This document shows, one piece after another, positions 1 through 9,076 of a stretch of DNA of 64,000 bases. This DNA comes from Denitrovibrio sp. (lineage in GTDB: Bacteria > Chrysiogenota > Deferribacteres > Deferribacterales > Geovibrionaceae). Within the stretch, counting starts at the first letter, position 1, and the number at the start of each line of letters is the position of its first letter. The stretch lies in NCBI GenBank assembly GCA_002869185.1, contig PKTN01000001.1:744001-808000 (forward strand), given 5' to 3'. The position numbers were made by a program, and so were the translations under genes. The notes under the pieces are model-generated. The model did not search any database and had not been told where the DNA came from. It saw only the letters and a program-made list of their open reading frames with translations.

Positions 1-951
1 GCTCAGTTGCCTGCGGTCAGACTCTACCCTCTTCTTTGGAGATGCTGAACCAACAGACTGCATCAACATATCCAAACGTTGATTTGCATTCATAACCTTT
101 TGGTTCATTATATTTGTAAGTCTCTTACCTAGCAGATCAAGCTCACGCCCGGCAGAGCTATACCCTTCACCAAGAAAACTAGCAGCAGCAGTAGGTGTCG
201 CCACCCTCTTATCCGCCACAAAATCGCATATAGAAATATCTCGCTCATGACCTATGGCACTGATAGTAGGTACTTTGCAAGCAGCAAGAGCCCTCGCAAC
301 ATACTCTTCGTTAAAAACAGCAAGGTCGTCAAGCGATCCACCACCGCGCATAAGTACAAGTGCATCATACCTGTCTGTCATTGCACCAGCCTTCGATAGA
401 GCACTAACGATAGGAGCAATTGCGTCCTTACCTTGAACAGGGACACCCCAAACATCAACCTCAAACACCGCTCCGTCATTCTTCATAGTGATAAGGAAAT
501 CTTTGATAGCAGCACCAGTTGGTGAGGTTATAATAGCAACTCTTTTTGGGAGATAAGGTGTAGGTTTCTTAAGTTCATCTTCAAAGAGCCCTTCCGCCTC
601 TAGCTTCTTTTTAACCTCTTCGAAGAGTTGCCAAAAAAGCCCTACAGAGTCGTAATCTAGCTTTTTAACGAGTAGCTGATAATTACCACCAGCCTCATAA
701 ACAGTAAGCTCGCCTATTGCCTCAACGCTATCACCATTCTTTGGATCGTATCCTTTGTTCTTGTCTGCCATCCCACGGAACATTACACACTTGATCTGTG
801 CTTTCTGATCCTTGAGTACAAAATAAAGATGCCCAGCGGGAGAACGAGAAAAGGAGGATATCTCACCTTTGACAGCAATATTATCCGCAAATGTATTTTC
901 AAGAAGTCCTTTTACGGCTCTTGTTATTTCTGTAACAGTAAATTTTTTCAT
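1..951 (-). CDS. xseA: Exodeoxyribonuclease VII large subunit, N-terminal 317 residues (cut by window edge)
   Basis: The minus-strand frame is open from the ATG at 949-951 to base 1, so the 3' end lies outside the window. The product opens MKKFTVTEITRAVKGLLE and contains the OB-fold stretch VKGEISSFSRSPAGHLYFVL (about residues 27-46), then PKRVAIITSPTGAAIKDFL and VLMRGGGSLDDL, all typical of XseA. With XseB it forms the cytoplasmic nuclease that degrades single-stranded DNA. The start overlaps the stop of the upstream FtsB-like gene by four bases (ATGA), which indicates translational coupling. About 100-140 C-terminal residues are missing because of the window edge; nothing suggests a real truncation. 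Confidence 0.95.
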   Translation of the reverse strand, partial: MKKFTVTEITRAVKGLLENTFADNIAVKGEISSFSRSPAGHLYFVLKDQKAQIKCVMFRGMADKNKGYDPKNGDSVEAIGELTVYEAGGNYQLLVKKLDYDSVGLFWQLFEEVKKKLEAEGLFEDELKKPTPYLPKRVAIITSPTGAAIKDFLITMKNDGAVFEVDVWGVPVQGKDAIAPIVSALSKAGAMTDRYDALVLMRGGGSLDDLAVFNEEYVARALAACKVPTISAIGHERDISICDFVADKRVATPTAAASFLGEGYSSAGRELDLLGKRLTNIMNQKVMNANQRLDMLMQSVGSASPKKRVESDRRQLS

Positions 952-1262
952 TTTGTTTTTTCGGAATTCTCTGGTTTATGGTCTTCTTCGAAGAGTGGTT
1001 TCTCAATTATGTATAGATCTTCATCAGGCTTCTTAAGGCTGAGTTCTTTTTTTATAAGCATCTCAAGATACTCAACATTTTTACTCACCTGTTTAAGCTC
1101 TGTTTCAAGTGCTGTGACCTTCTCTTCTGTGACACTAAGCTGTAGTTCGTAGTTGTTCTTAATACGCACAAGCTCACGGTATTTGAGCAATCCATTATGC
1201 CCTAAGACCATATAAGCAACTAGTGCGACAATAAGTGCCAAAAAGAAGATATTGAGTTTCAT
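948..1262 (-). CDS. FtsB/DivIC-family septum formation initiator-like protein
   Basis: A 104-residue protein with one N-terminal membrane segment (about residues 4-20), then GLLKYREL, a coiled-coil stretch (about 30-70), and the family-like tail LIKKELSLKKPDEDLYIIEK. This is the bitopic plan of FtsB/DivIC proteins, which bridge early and late division proteins at the septum. The acidic and lysine-rich C-terminal tail (from about residue 88) is variable in the family. The gene is transcribed ahead of xseA and overlaps it by four bases. Which family member it is cannot be settled from sequence alone because these proteins diverge strongly; the assignment rests on topology and the KKPDEDLYII motif. 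Confidence 0.75.
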   Translation of the reverse strand: MKLNIFFLALIVALVAYMVLGHNGLLKYRELVRIKNNYELQLSVTEEKVTALETELKQVSKNVEYLEMLIKKELSLKKPDEDLYIIEKPLFEEDHKPENSEKTK

Positions 1263-1343
1263 GAAGCCTCAAACGTTAATAATATTTAAATAAATATTAC
1301 CACACTCATGACGACTTGTCACAGTAAAAAGGGACTTGAAACC

Positions 1344-2798
1344 TTAGCGAGCTGATTTCAGCCCATAGCTTTCTAGAAATCTATTTTTATCATGTTTATA
1401 TTGGGCTTCCAAGGCTTCACCACCTCTTATTTTGTATATATCTATGAGCTTAGAGGTGTAAACATGTTTCCTTATACTATTATTCGCGACAGTACTTTTA
1501 TAGGCGAAATATGGGTTGAAGCCTATAACAAGCAAAACAACCATAGGTATGATCCATATTCTTGTGAATTTGCCTTCTATAAACGAGCATATCAACGCTG
1601 ATTGACCTATCAGTAAAAAGACTGCAACAGGCATACGATACCTGCCAGTAACGTACGTCATCAGTGTAACTGTTAATAAAATTAGTAGCTGTATCAGAAT
1701 GAATTTTCGATGTTTCATACTCCCAAACAGAAAGCCCGTCCCCCCTGTCGCAAGCAAGATTCCGAATCCATATTTCAAATAATTAAATGGCTTAAAAGGA
1801 AGATAGTTTGACTTAAAATATTGAAAGCTATAGTTACTAGATATCTCCGCATCATTTAAAAATACTAAAAACCGCATGGCTATCTTTTTTGAAAACTCCA
1901 ATGGGTTTTTATAAATATATTCACGTGTTTTCTTTTTCCAGAATGCATTCACCTCTGTGTCTTTAAGTCTCTTTCCAGATTCATATTGCGCGATTTTTTT
2001 TGCATCGAAATAATGCCCAAATGAGTCCCCCCTGATCCCCTTTACAGGAACATAGTGAGGCTGCGAATACTCATTGATACCCAGGTAGCTATGAATCCCT
2101 GACACAGGGTAAATGAGTGCAAAATCCTTAGCTACGATAACATTCCTCGCAGTTAACGGCGCTATAGGCAAAAATGCGACGACAAAGAATATGACTCCCT
2201 TTTTGATATCCATTTTAAGAAACAGAAATATAGACCCTATAAGAATAAAAGGTAAAAAACTACCACGCAATGTCACAAGAAAACCTAAAATGATTGCAGC
2301 TAAAAATATATTCGATTTCTTGCCATTCTCCAGCACGCTTAGAAATAAGTATAAGTATATAATCAACAGTGACACGGCTGCTATGTCTTTTAGTGGAAGC
2401 ACTGAGTAAAAGATATTCAGAGGGTAAAAAGCATAAAGTAGAGCTGATACTAGTGCGCCATTCCCACTATTAGAAAGAAGTTTGATAAGCTTATAAAATA
2501 TATTTATCGACAAGAAGAAAAGGAGCATTTGCAGTATTATTATTGTTTTGAAAAGAAGAATATGATCGCTTATAAACAGTTTTAAAAATGAATAAAAATA
2601 AACATAGTATGGAGTAAAGAAATATGCAGAAAATCCTTTTAGCATTACCCCACGAGCGATAACCTCACCTGCTAAAATGTCAAAAACAAATGGGTCTGTT
2701 CCAACTGCTGGTATTACAGATTCAGGGATGTTATTAAATGTATATATCAGCACAAAAACATAGTATGCCACAGGTATGGCTAAATATAGTCTTTTCAT
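1344..2798 (-). CDS. Polytopic membrane glycosyltransferase, GT39/ArnT-like
   Basis: A 484-residue protein with about ten hydrophobic segments. The first loop after the N-terminal helix carries AVGTDPFVFDILAGEV followed by YFFTPYYVYFYS, resembling the acidic first extracytoplasmic loop of GT39-type enzymes, which take sugars from polyprenyl-phosphate donors. A later VTGRYRMPVAVFLL segment also fits the superfamily. The soluble C-terminal end (about 435-484) is charged and short. Acceptor and donor cannot be predicted. The gene stands alone: about 80 bp separate it from the ftsB-like gene downstream, and about 130 bp separate it from the DUF4416 gene upstream. Confidence 0.65.
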   Translation of the reverse strand: MKRLYLAIPVAYYVFVLIYTFNNIPESVIPAVGTDPFVFDILAGEVIARGVMLKGFSAYFFTPYYVYFYSFLKLFISDHILLFKTIIILQMLLFFLSINIFYKLIKLLSNSGNGALVSALLYAFYPLNIFYSVLPLKDIAAVSLLIIYLYLFLSVLENGKKSNIFLAAIILGFLVTLRGSFLPFILIGSIFLFLKMDIKKGVIFFVVAFLPIAPLTARNVIVAKDFALIYPVSGIHSYLGINEYSQPHYVPVKGIRGDSFGHYFDAKKIAQYESGKRLKDTEVNAFWKKKTREYIYKNPLEFSKKIAMRFLVFLNDAEISSNYSFQYFKSNYLPFKPFNYLKYGFGILLATGGTGFLFGSMKHRKFILIQLLILLTVTLMTYVTGRYRMPVAVFLLIGQSALICSFIEGKFTRIWIIPMVVLLVIGFNPYFAYKSTVANNSIRKHVYTSKLIDIYKIRGGEALEAQYKHDKNRFLESYGLKSAR

Positions 2799-2931
2799 AG
2801 TTAACTCAGGTTGTGTATTATTTAGTTTACCACCAAAACTATTTTAAGACATACGAATCTATTCTTTTTATTGCGAGAAGATATTGTTTGATATGAAATA
2901 TATGATTAAAACATTGGGAAATCAGATTAGG

Positions 2932-3480
2932 CTAGATATTACAGGTACCAGTTTGACCTATACGCTCTTCAAGGATTTTACGAGCTTTCTCGAAAAAGCC
3001 AAGGGTAGAATCGAATGCATAGTCTTGGAAAGTCCACTCCTGAGAGACATATTTACCTTTACGGCGTAGGAGCTGAAGATCTCCATAAATATTATCTCTG
3101 ATATATATCCTATGGGTAAAATTCTTTGTACTGGCAGCGACGATCTTCTCCATAGCGACATATCCAGGGTCGATATTAATAACCCTCTTGTCATCTTGCT
3201 GGAGAGAATCTTCGATATTTACAGAATGGATTTTATAATCAGGTAGCTCATCAGGATGTTCTATACGGTCATAAAGAGCGAAATACTTAACAAGGTTTTC
3301 ACCCATCTCACGCTCATAATATGCTGTATGAGAAAAGTCAAACTCTGGTGATTTCAAAATTGGCTCACCAAAAATAGGCGCAGCTAACTCGTCTGGATTC
3401 TTCACTAAGTCTTTATTGTAAAGGATTGCATTGAAATAGATAACTAGTCCGGTTTGCTTAAAACCGCCACCCGTGACCAT
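2932..3480 (-). CDS. DUF4416 family protein
   Basis: A 182-residue soluble protein. The segment DKRVINIDPGYVAMEKIVAAS (about 97-117), followed by NFTHRIYIRDNIYGDLQLL, matches the conserved centre of DUF4416, a family of unknown function in deltaproteobacteria and related phyla. No catalytic motif is known to me. Its ATG shares one base with the stop codon of hfq (TAATG), so the two genes are coupled; this makes it the last gene of the accA-mutL-miaA-hfq group. It contains no signal peptide or membrane segment. Confidence 0.75.
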   Translation of the reverse strand: MVTGGGFKQTGLVIYFNAILYNKDLVKNPDELAAPIFGEPILKSPEFDFSHTAYYEREMGENLVKYFALYDRIEHPDELPDYKIHSVNIEDSLQQDDKRVINIDPGYVAMEKIVAASTKNFTHRIYIRDNIYGDLQLLRRKGKYVSQEWTFQDYAFDSTLGFFEKARKILEERIGQTGTCNI

Positions 3481-3704
3481 TAGTTCATGTCAATTTCGAG
3501 AATCTCTTCAGATGGTTCGATAGTAGAAATTGCATGCTTGTAAATCATCTTATGAGAATCATCTTTCAGAATCACGACAAAATTGTCAAAGCCCTTTATA
3601 AATCCCTCAATTTTAACACCATTAACAAGATAGATAGTTGCAGATATTCTCCTCTTTCTAAGGTGATTCAGGAAAACATCTTGGATATTAATCTTTTTAC
3701 TCAT
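3480..3704 (-). CDS. hfq: RNA chaperone Hfq
   Basis: The product (74 residues from [17 protein letters not shown]) has the Sm1 motif region [20 protein letters not shown] and the Sm2 signature [10 protein letters not shown], close to the classic YKHAIST of Hfq. Hfq forms a hexameric ring that pairs small RNAs with mRNAs. An in-frame ATG four codons upstream (3716) is possible, but the GGGG-containing segment there is better read as the ribosome binding site for the ATG at 3704. The miaA-hfq order is common in bacteria and supports the call. The stop overlaps the DUF4416 start by one base. The C-terminal tail is short. Confidence 0.95.
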   Translation of the reverse strand: MSKKINIQDVFLNHLRKRRISATIYLVNGVKIEGFIKGFDNFVVILKDDSHKMIYKHAISTIEPSEEILEIDMN

Positions 3705-3781
3705 CGGTACCCCCAAAAATCATAAATAATAATATAATAAAATTTTATGTATAACTAAAATATAAAATATTTCGAATAGAT

Positions 3782-4687
3782 TCAAGTGAAAATATACTCT
3801 TCCACTCGTTTTACTTCATTTTTATCAGATAAATCAACATATTTTATATCTAGCATCCGTCTAAACCATGTCAATTGACGTTTAGCAAAATTTCTAGTCA
3901 GTGTTTTTATCCTCTCAGCAGCATCCGTCACAGGGCGACTATCCTTTATACACTCACTTATGTTTCTGTATCCTATCGCTTTAAAAGAATCCATCGTATC
4001 GTCATACCCCATACTAAGAAGTTTTTCTACCTCTGCGCCCCATCCAGCATTGAACATAATATCTACACGCCTGTTTATACGGTCGTATATCTTTTGTCTA
4101 TCTTCAGTGAGGACAAAAATGTCATATTTAAAATCTGGGTCACGGTGAAACTCTCTCTGGGCTTTCTCAACAGTCATTTTTAATTGTCTATTTATCTCTA
4201 AACCACGTAAAATACGTGTCGGGTCAGTATTCTTAACCTTAGCAGCAAATTCAGGGTCAATATTATTCAAAATACCATGCATATGAACTGAGCCTAGTTT
4301 TTCGATATCCTCTTCAATCTCACGCCTAAGTTCTTCATCCCGATCTGGACCATCAAAGATTCCATTCTGGAGTGTATGTACATAAAGCCCTGTTCCGCCA
4401 GCCACAACAGGTACGTTGCCACGCTCAATGATCTCTGCGATAATCTTCTGTCCCTGATAAAAAAAGAGCCCAGCAGAGTAAGTCATATCTGGGGTAAATA
4501 TATCTATCATGTGATGTGGAGCAGCTGAAAGCTCTTTTTTATCTGGCTTGGCTGTCCCTATGTCCATGTATTTATAAACTTGATAAGCGTCAGCGCTCAC
4601 TATTTCGATATTGTACTTTTCAGCAAATCCTAAAACAACAGCAGTCTTCCCTGCTGCAGTGGGTCCAGTTATGACAGGTATTCTCAT
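3782..4687 (-). CDS. miaA: tRNA dimethylallyltransferase
   Basis: A 301-residue enzyme that transfers a dimethylallyl group to N6 of A37 in tRNAs reading UNN codons. The P-loop GPTAAGKT is at residues 8-15, followed by SADAYQVYKYMDIGTAKPD (the usual family form is S-A-D-S-x-Q-V-Y), then VVAGGTGLYVHTL and the C-terminal FAKRQLTWFRR. Length is normal. The ATG overlaps the mutL stop by four bases (ATGA), so translation is probably coupled to mutL. The 77-bp gap to hfq shows no strong terminator. Confidence 0.96.
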   Translation of the reverse strand: MRIPVITGPTAAGKTAVVLGFAEKYNIEIVSADAYQVYKYMDIGTAKPDKKELSAAPHHMIDIFTPDMTYSAGLFFYQGQKIIAEIIERGNVPVVAGGTGLYVHTLQNGIFDGPDRDEELRREIEEDIEKLGSVHMHGILNNIDPEFAAKVKNTDPTRILRGLEINRQLKMTVEKAQREFHRDPDFKYDIFVLTEDRQKIYDRINRRVDIMFNAGWGAEVEKLLSMGYDDTMDSFKAIGYRNISECIKDSRPVTDAAERIKTLTRNFAKRQLTWFRRMLDIKYVDLSDKNEVKRVEEYIFT

Positions 4688-6450
4688 CGCCCGAATTTCC
4701 TCATAAAAAAATCTGCTGGCTGTTTAAAAACTATAGGTCTACCGTGCGGACATGTGTATGGATTATCAGTAGTGAATAGGTCACTAATTAGCCTACGCAT
4801 CTCATGCATTTCAAGGTGGTCACCAGCCTTAACAGCCGCCTTACAACTCATCACAAGTGCTCTGTAATCAACACCAGTATCCTTTCTGTGCTCAATAAGA
4901 TCAGCTAGTATCCCTTTAACCTGTGCTTCTATATCTCTGTTAAGCACATCTGTCGGAACCCTGCCAACTTTCAAACTATCGCCACCAAATGCCTCAATCT
5001 CGTATCCGAACTGCTCAAAAACATCTTTGCTCTCTTCAGCTATTGCGAGTTCATCATCCCCGGCCTTTATAAGGACAGGTTCATACATAACCACACTCGG
5101 AACAGACATAGACATTTCACGAACGAACTTCTCATAAAGAACACGTTCATGAGCGACATGCTGATCTATAAAATACGCTTCTCCATCCTTCTCGCACACT
5201 ATTACAGTATCGAAAAGTTGACCAACAACACGCATTGCACCAATTTCTCCATGCTCATCAGGAGTCTCGACTATAGAAGCCTCATTGCTGTGGGCATATT
5301 CTACAACCTCCATTTCACTTGCGATGTTGTATTCAACGGATGCAAACTGATGGTCATACTTTCCACTGGTCGGTTGTGGAGTTGATGGATCGTTATTCGA
5401 GTTTGAATACGTACGCTCAGACGGTGGTATAAAGCCACTAGAGGTTGTCATTGCAACACCTTGGTCATGCCCAGCGTCGTCTAATCTATTTTTTATATTG
5501 TGATGAACAAAGCTAAAAATATCTCTGTTATCAAGGAGTTTTATTGTTGTCTTAGCTGGATGCACATTCACATCTACCTTTTCAGGGTCAACATGAAGGG
5601 ATATACCAGCGGCTGGAAATTTGCCGTCAGGGATGACTCTGTGATACGCGGTCACAACAGCCTGAACAATCGCAGGGTCTTTAATTACCCTTCCGTTCAC
5701 GCCTACTATTATCATATCTTTGCGGTACCTCTGTACGGACGGTAGAGATGTAACAAAGTCGAGCTTCATATCTTCGTATTCAGCAAAGCCTTTGACAATA
5801 TCCTTCTCTCTGAAAACCTGAACGCCACGCGCCACCATATCCATACCTGCGGTTGCGATGTATGCCTGCTTGCCGTTAGTATCAAGCTCTATGGCTATAT
5901 GAGGATTTATTATACTGAATGAACGGACAAATTTTGCAATCTCACGCTCTTCAGCAGAGAAGCTTTTAAAAAATTTAAGCCGTGCTGGCACATTAGCAAA
6001 GAGCGAACGAACCTCTACAGTGGTACCTTCAAGCTCTGGCGCAGGAAGAATCTCTGGCTTACCGCCATGCTTTATCCTGATCTCTGCTCCGTTTTCACCT
6101 TTACGACATGATTTGATAGAAAAATCTGAGACTGATGATATAGCAGCAAGTGCTTCACCACGAAAACCGAATGTACGGACATTATAGACATCGTCCGCCG
6201 TCTGAATCTTACTAGTAGCGAATCTTTGGATAGCAACAGGAAGGTCATCAGGCAATATGCCCCGCCCATTATCAGTGACCCGAACCATACCAACACCGCC
6301 ATTTTCGACAGTGATAGAGATTCTGGTCGCCCCTGCATCTGCGGAGTTCTCTACTAATTCCTTCACAACGTTAAATGGCCGCTCAACGACTTCGCCAGCG
6401 GCCACCATATTGGCTACATCTTCGCCAAGTATTAAAATTTCATTAATAAT
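4684..6450 (-). CDS. mutL: DNA mismatch repair protein MutL (endonuclease type), probable non-ATG start
   Basis: The GHKL ATPase motifs are all present: AAGEVVERPFNVVKELVENS, DNGRGI and TFGFRGEALAAISSV. The C-terminal domain has the metal-binding endonuclease motif as DQHVAHERVLYE (A replaced by V at position four), plus SCKAAVKAGD and CPHGRPIVF, so this is a MutL with its own nicking activity. The first in-frame ATG (6408) would delete the conserved N-terminal strand. The frame runs upstream as NEILILGEDVAN, which fits the family start, back to the accA stop at 6451-6453 with no ATG, GTG or TTG. ATT codons at 6450 and 6447 are the likely initiators. The annotated 5' end therefore depends on a rare start codon. 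Confidence 0.9.
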   Translation of the reverse strand: MINEILILGEDVANMVAAGEVVERPFNVVKELVENSADAGATRISITVENGGVGMVRVTDNGRGILPDDLPVAIQRFATSKIQTADDVYNVRTFGFRGEALAAISSVSDFSIKSCRKGENGAEIRIKHGGKPEILPAPELEGTTVEVRSLFANVPARLKFFKSFSAEEREIAKFVRSFSIINPHIAIELDTNGKQAYIATAGMDMVARGVQVFREKDIVKGFAEYEDMKLDFVTSLPSVQRYRKDMIIVGVNGRVIKDPAIVQAVVTAYHRVIPDGKFPAAGISLHVDPEKVDVNVHPAKTTIKLLDNRDIFSFVHHNIKNRLDDAGHDQGVAMTTSSGFIPPSERTYSNSNNDPSTPQPTSGKYDHQFASVEYNIASEMEVVEYAHSNEASIVETPDEHGEIGAMRVVGQLFDTVIVCEKDGEAYFIDQHVAHERVLYEKFVREMSMSVPSVVMYEPVLIKAGDDELAIAEESKDVFEQFGYEIEAFGGDSLKVGRVPTDVLNRDIEAQVKGILADLIEHRKDTGVDYRALVMSCKAAVKAGDHLEMHEMRRLISDLFTTDNPYTCPHGRPIVFKQPADFFMRKFGR

Positions 6451-7407
6451 TTATTCTGCAAAAACACCCATCGAACGGAATTTCTGGTATCTATCTTCGA
6501 ACAACTGCTCTCTAGACATCTTTTTAAGGTCTGTGATTGAGCGAATAACGAAGTCTTTAACCCTTTCAGCTGTGAGTTCATAATCTCTATGTGCTCCACC
6601 TGCAGGTTCTTTGATAATTTCATCGATAATATTAAGCCCTTTCAGATCATTTGAAGTTAGCTTAAGCGCTTCTGCTGCTTTTGAAGCGAAAGCGGCATCC
6701 TTCCAAAGGATAGACGCACAACCTTCAGGGGAGATAACAGCATATATTGAGTGCTCAAGCATAGCGACACGGTTACCCATTGCTATACCAAGTGCACCAC
6801 CAGAACCACCCTCACCTGTTACGATAGTAACCATAGGGACAGTCAACTCCGCCATAACCATGAGTGATTTTGCGATAGCCTCAGCCTGTCCTCTCTCCTC
6901 TGCACCTATGCCAGGATAAGCACCAGGAGTATCTACGAAAGTGACGATTGGTCTATTGAAAGTCTCTGCCATCTTAAACATACGCTGAGCCTTACGATAG
7001 CCTTCAGGGTTTGCCATACAAAAGTTTCTGTGAATATTCTCTTTAGTGTTGCGCCCCTTTTGGTGTCCCATAACAAGTACAGGCTCGCCATTGAGTTTTG
7101 CTGTTCCGCATATGATAGCTGGGTCATCTCTGTATAATCTGTCACCATGAAGCTCTACAAAATCAGTAAAGATATTGTCGATGTAATCCATAGTGTAAGG
7201 TCTATCAGGATGTCTAGCGACTAACACCTTTTGTGGAGGAGTCAGTTTTTGATATATATTAGCCTTTAGCTTAGCGAGTTTATCTTCCAGAGTTTTAAGC
7301 TCTGCATCAATTTCGCCAGCTCCAAGACCGGATACGTTTTTTATCTCATCAATACGGCTTTCAATCTCCAAAATCGGAGCTTCAAAGTCGAGTGTATGCA
7401 TTGACAT
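6451..7407 (-). CDS. accA: Acetyl-CoA carboxylase carboxyltransferase subunit alpha
   Basis: A 318-residue subunit of the carboxyltransferase that moves CO2 from biotin to acetyl-CoA in fatty acid synthesis. The start MSMHTLDFEAPILEIESRI leads into the N-terminal helical region (about 1-75). Then come the family motifs GHQKGRNTKENIHRNFGM-like (here with C in place of G: NFCMANPEGYRKA), FVDTPGAYPGIGAEERGQ, GEGGSGGALGIAMGN and AVISPEGCASILWKD. The end, KFRSMGVFAE, is the usual C-terminus. Its partner accD is not in the window. It leads the group accA-mutL-miaA-hfq-DUF4416, and its stop codon directly abuts the mutL reading frame. Confidence 0.96.
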   Translation of the reverse strand: MSMHTLDFEAPILEIESRIDEIKNVSGLGAGEIDAELKTLEDKLAKLKANIYQKLTPPQKVLVARHPDRPYTMDYIDNIFTDFVELHGDRLYRDDPAIICGTAKLNGEPVLVMGHQKGRNTKENIHRNFCMANPEGYRKAQRMFKMAETFNRPIVTFVDTPGAYPGIGAEERGQAEAIAKSLMVMAELTVPMVTIVTGEGGSGGALGIAMGNRVAMLEHSIYAVISPEGCASILWKDAAFASKAAEALKLTSNDLKGLNIIDEIIKEPAGGAHRDYELTAERVKDFVIRSITDLKKMSREQLFEDRYQKFRSMGVFAE

Positions 7408-7502
7408 TGTTCACCTCTTTAATCATCTCATACTGGTTGGCTATAATAGCTATAGTTTTTCCATATATCAAGACATTCTGTCATGCATATGGTTCATCAA
7501 TC

Positions 7503-8342
7503 TTACTTAAAACTATCGAGAGCTAGCTTATACATGCTCTGCTTAAATCCACCAACAGGTTTACCGTCGAAGAACATGTGCGGAGTACCGGTGATACCCA
7601 TTGAATTAGCCTTCTTTGCTTCTGCTGCTATTTTTCCAGCTATCGAAGGAGACTTAACTAGTGCTTTAAATTTTGCAGGGTTACTTGTCTGCTTAGCAAA
7701 CATTTCTATAACATCTGCATCTGCCATCTCGTCTACCTTCTTATTTGTAGCATAAAGCTGTCCACCGAAATCAGAACCAACCTGCTTTCCTGCTTCGAAA
7801 ATTGCAGCATAAAGCTTTGCATGGTTATGGAATTCAAGTGGTAGGTGCATCATATATACTGCTACATCAAGATTTCTTTGCTTAATCTCGTTATGAAGAT
7901 AAGCGTAAGCTCTCTTACAGTAAGGGCACTGAAAATCACTAACTTCTATGATAGTGTGTTTTGCACCTTTTTTACCATCTATAAGCGTAAGTCCAGATAC
8001 ATCTATATCTACTTTTTTAGCAGATTCAAATGAGAGCACATCTTTAAGGCTAGTATTAGTATCAACAGTTAAAACGTCAGGCATTATGTATTTACCATCA
8101 GTAAAAACAAGTTGCTCTTGTGTACGACCTGATTTGTTATCTGTGAGTACCATTTTTATAAAATAAAGCCCTTTAGGCTCCTTAAGTTTCTTGATCACTT
8201 CTATATTAATGCCGAGTGGGATATTGTTAGATTCAAAGAACTGCTTCATTCCGCTCTCAACCTGAGTCCCTACATCTTTCGCGAATGCTTGCCCTGTGGA
8301 CATAGCAACAACCATCATCATTATTAAAATCAATTTTTTCAT
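7503..8342 (-). CDS. Periplasmic thiol:disulfide interchange protein (DsbC/DsbA-like, CPYC active site)
   Basis: A 279-residue secreted protein with a clear signal peptide (MKKLILIMMMVVAMSTGQAFA, cut after AFA). An N-terminal domain (about 25-115) is followed by a thioredoxin-like domain with the active site SDFQCPYCKRAY (Cys139 and Cys142) and the cis-proline loop GITGTPHMFFDGKPVGG near the C-terminus. The layout resembles DsbC/DsbG-type isomerases or fused DsbA-like oxidoreductases. It probably forms or reshuffles disulfides in exported proteins; a role in cytochrome maturation is only a possibility. It appears monocistronic, with a ribosome-binding GGAGG just before the ATG. Confidence 0.82.
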   Translation of the reverse strand: MKKLILIMMMVVAMSTGQAFAKDVGTQVESGMKQFFESNNIPLGINIEVIKKLKEPKGLYFIKMVLTDNKSGRTQEQLVFTDGKYIMPDVLTVDTNTSLKDVLSFESAKKVDIDVSGLTLIDGKKGAKHTIIEVSDFQCPYCKRAYAYLHNEIKQRNLDVAVYMMHLPLEFHNHAKLYAAIFEAGKQVGSDFGGQLYATNKKVDEMADADVIEMFAKQTSNPAKFKALVKSPSIAGKIAAEAKKANSMGITGTPHMFFDGKPVGGFKQSMYKLALDSFK

Positions 8343-8502
8343 ACATTTCCTCCGTGTAAAAGGTTCAGGTTATTATATATACTTACATTTATAAGAACAG
8401 CAATATTTAATTTTGTTCATTAATAACTTCACTCACTACTCACTCAATATTTTATCTATATTATAATTGTGATTGTTTATATTATATTTTTCACTTGATG
8501 AA

Positions 8503-8530
8503 TAGTTACATTGTCACTACATTATAACTA
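8503..8530. promoter_or_regulatory. Inverted repeat upstream of the toxin-antitoxin pair (possible operator)
   Basis: The arms TAGTTA (8503-8508) and TAACTA (8525-8530) form an inverted repeat in the AT-rich leader just before the antitoxin ribosome binding site (AAGGAG, 8532-8537). Antitoxins of this family commonly bind such palindromes to autorepress their operon. The arms are short, and AT-rich DNA yields such repeats by chance, so support is weak. Confidence 0.25.
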
Positions 8531-8544
8531 CAAGGAGTCGTGAT

Positions 8545-8805
8545 ATGAACAAAAATGGTACTGTTCAGGTTCGTATGCCTGAAGAATTAAAACAAGAAGT
8601 AAACTCTATACTTGATACCTTAGGACTTACAGCTAGCGAAGCAATAAAATTATACTACAAGCAAATAGCTCTAAATAATGGTATCCCTTTTGACATAAAA
8701 GTTCCAAATATTGAAACTATACAAGCTATTAAGGAAGCTAGAGAAGGAAAAAATACTAAAAGTTATGATAATGTAAATGAACTTTTTACGGATTTGAATC
8801 GTTGA
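8545..8805 (+). CDS. RelB/DinJ-family antitoxin
   Basis: An 86-residue protein with an N-terminal ribbon-helix-helix region: VQVRMPEELKQEVNSILDTLGLTASEAIKLYYKQI, followed by the conserved GIPFDIKVPN. It should dimerise on its own operator and use its C-terminal half (about 50-86, NIETIQAIKEAREGK) to neutralise the toxin. AAGGAG sits eight bases before the ATG. The toxin TTG start overlaps this gene's end (TTGA), the usual antitoxin-first coupling. Confidence 0.9.
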   Translation: MNKNGTVQVRMPEELKQEVNSILDTLGLTASEAIKLYYKQIALNNGIPFDIKVPNIETIQAIKEAREGKNTKSYDNVNELFTDLNR

Positions 8806-9071
8806 AAACAATTGTAACCACTAGTAAGTTCAAAAAAGACTTCAAAGCATACAGACACACTGTAGAAATAGAAGAAGCTTTAAAAGATATCATCTCATAT
8901 CTACAACAAAGTAAGCAGCTTCCTGTAAAATATAAAGACCATCCACTGATTGGTGAATTTAAAGGTTGCAGAGACTGCCACGTACTCAATGATGTAGTTC
9001 TCATATATGAAATCGACGAAAATAGAATTATACTTATCAGAATAGGCAACCACGCCAAACTCTTCGGATAG
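8802..9071 (+). CDS. YafQ-family mRNA interferase toxin (RelE superfamily)
   Basis: An 89-residue toxin read from a TTG at 8802 that overlaps the antitoxin stop. DHPLIGEFKGCRDCHVLND (about 46-64), LIYEIDENRIILIRIGNH and the C-terminal LFG are characteristic of YafQ, which cuts mRNA on the ribosome. His47, His60 and His84 are candidates for the conserved active-site histidines, with His84 in the position of the YafQ catalytic histidine. The gene appears intact. It is followed five bases later by the frameshifted gene at 9077, which may be part of the same transcript. Confidence 0.88.
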   Translation: MKTIVTTSKFKKDFKAYRHTVEIEEALKDIISYLQQSKQLPVKYKDHPLIGEFKGCRDCHVLNDVVLIYEIDENRIILIRIGNHAKLFG

Positions 9072-9076
9072 GTTTT

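Noticed and set aside
3866..3880. TGTCAATTGACG near-palindrome
   Set aside because: It lies in miaA coding sequence and lacks the four-base centre of the sites at 56010, 61006 and 61083.
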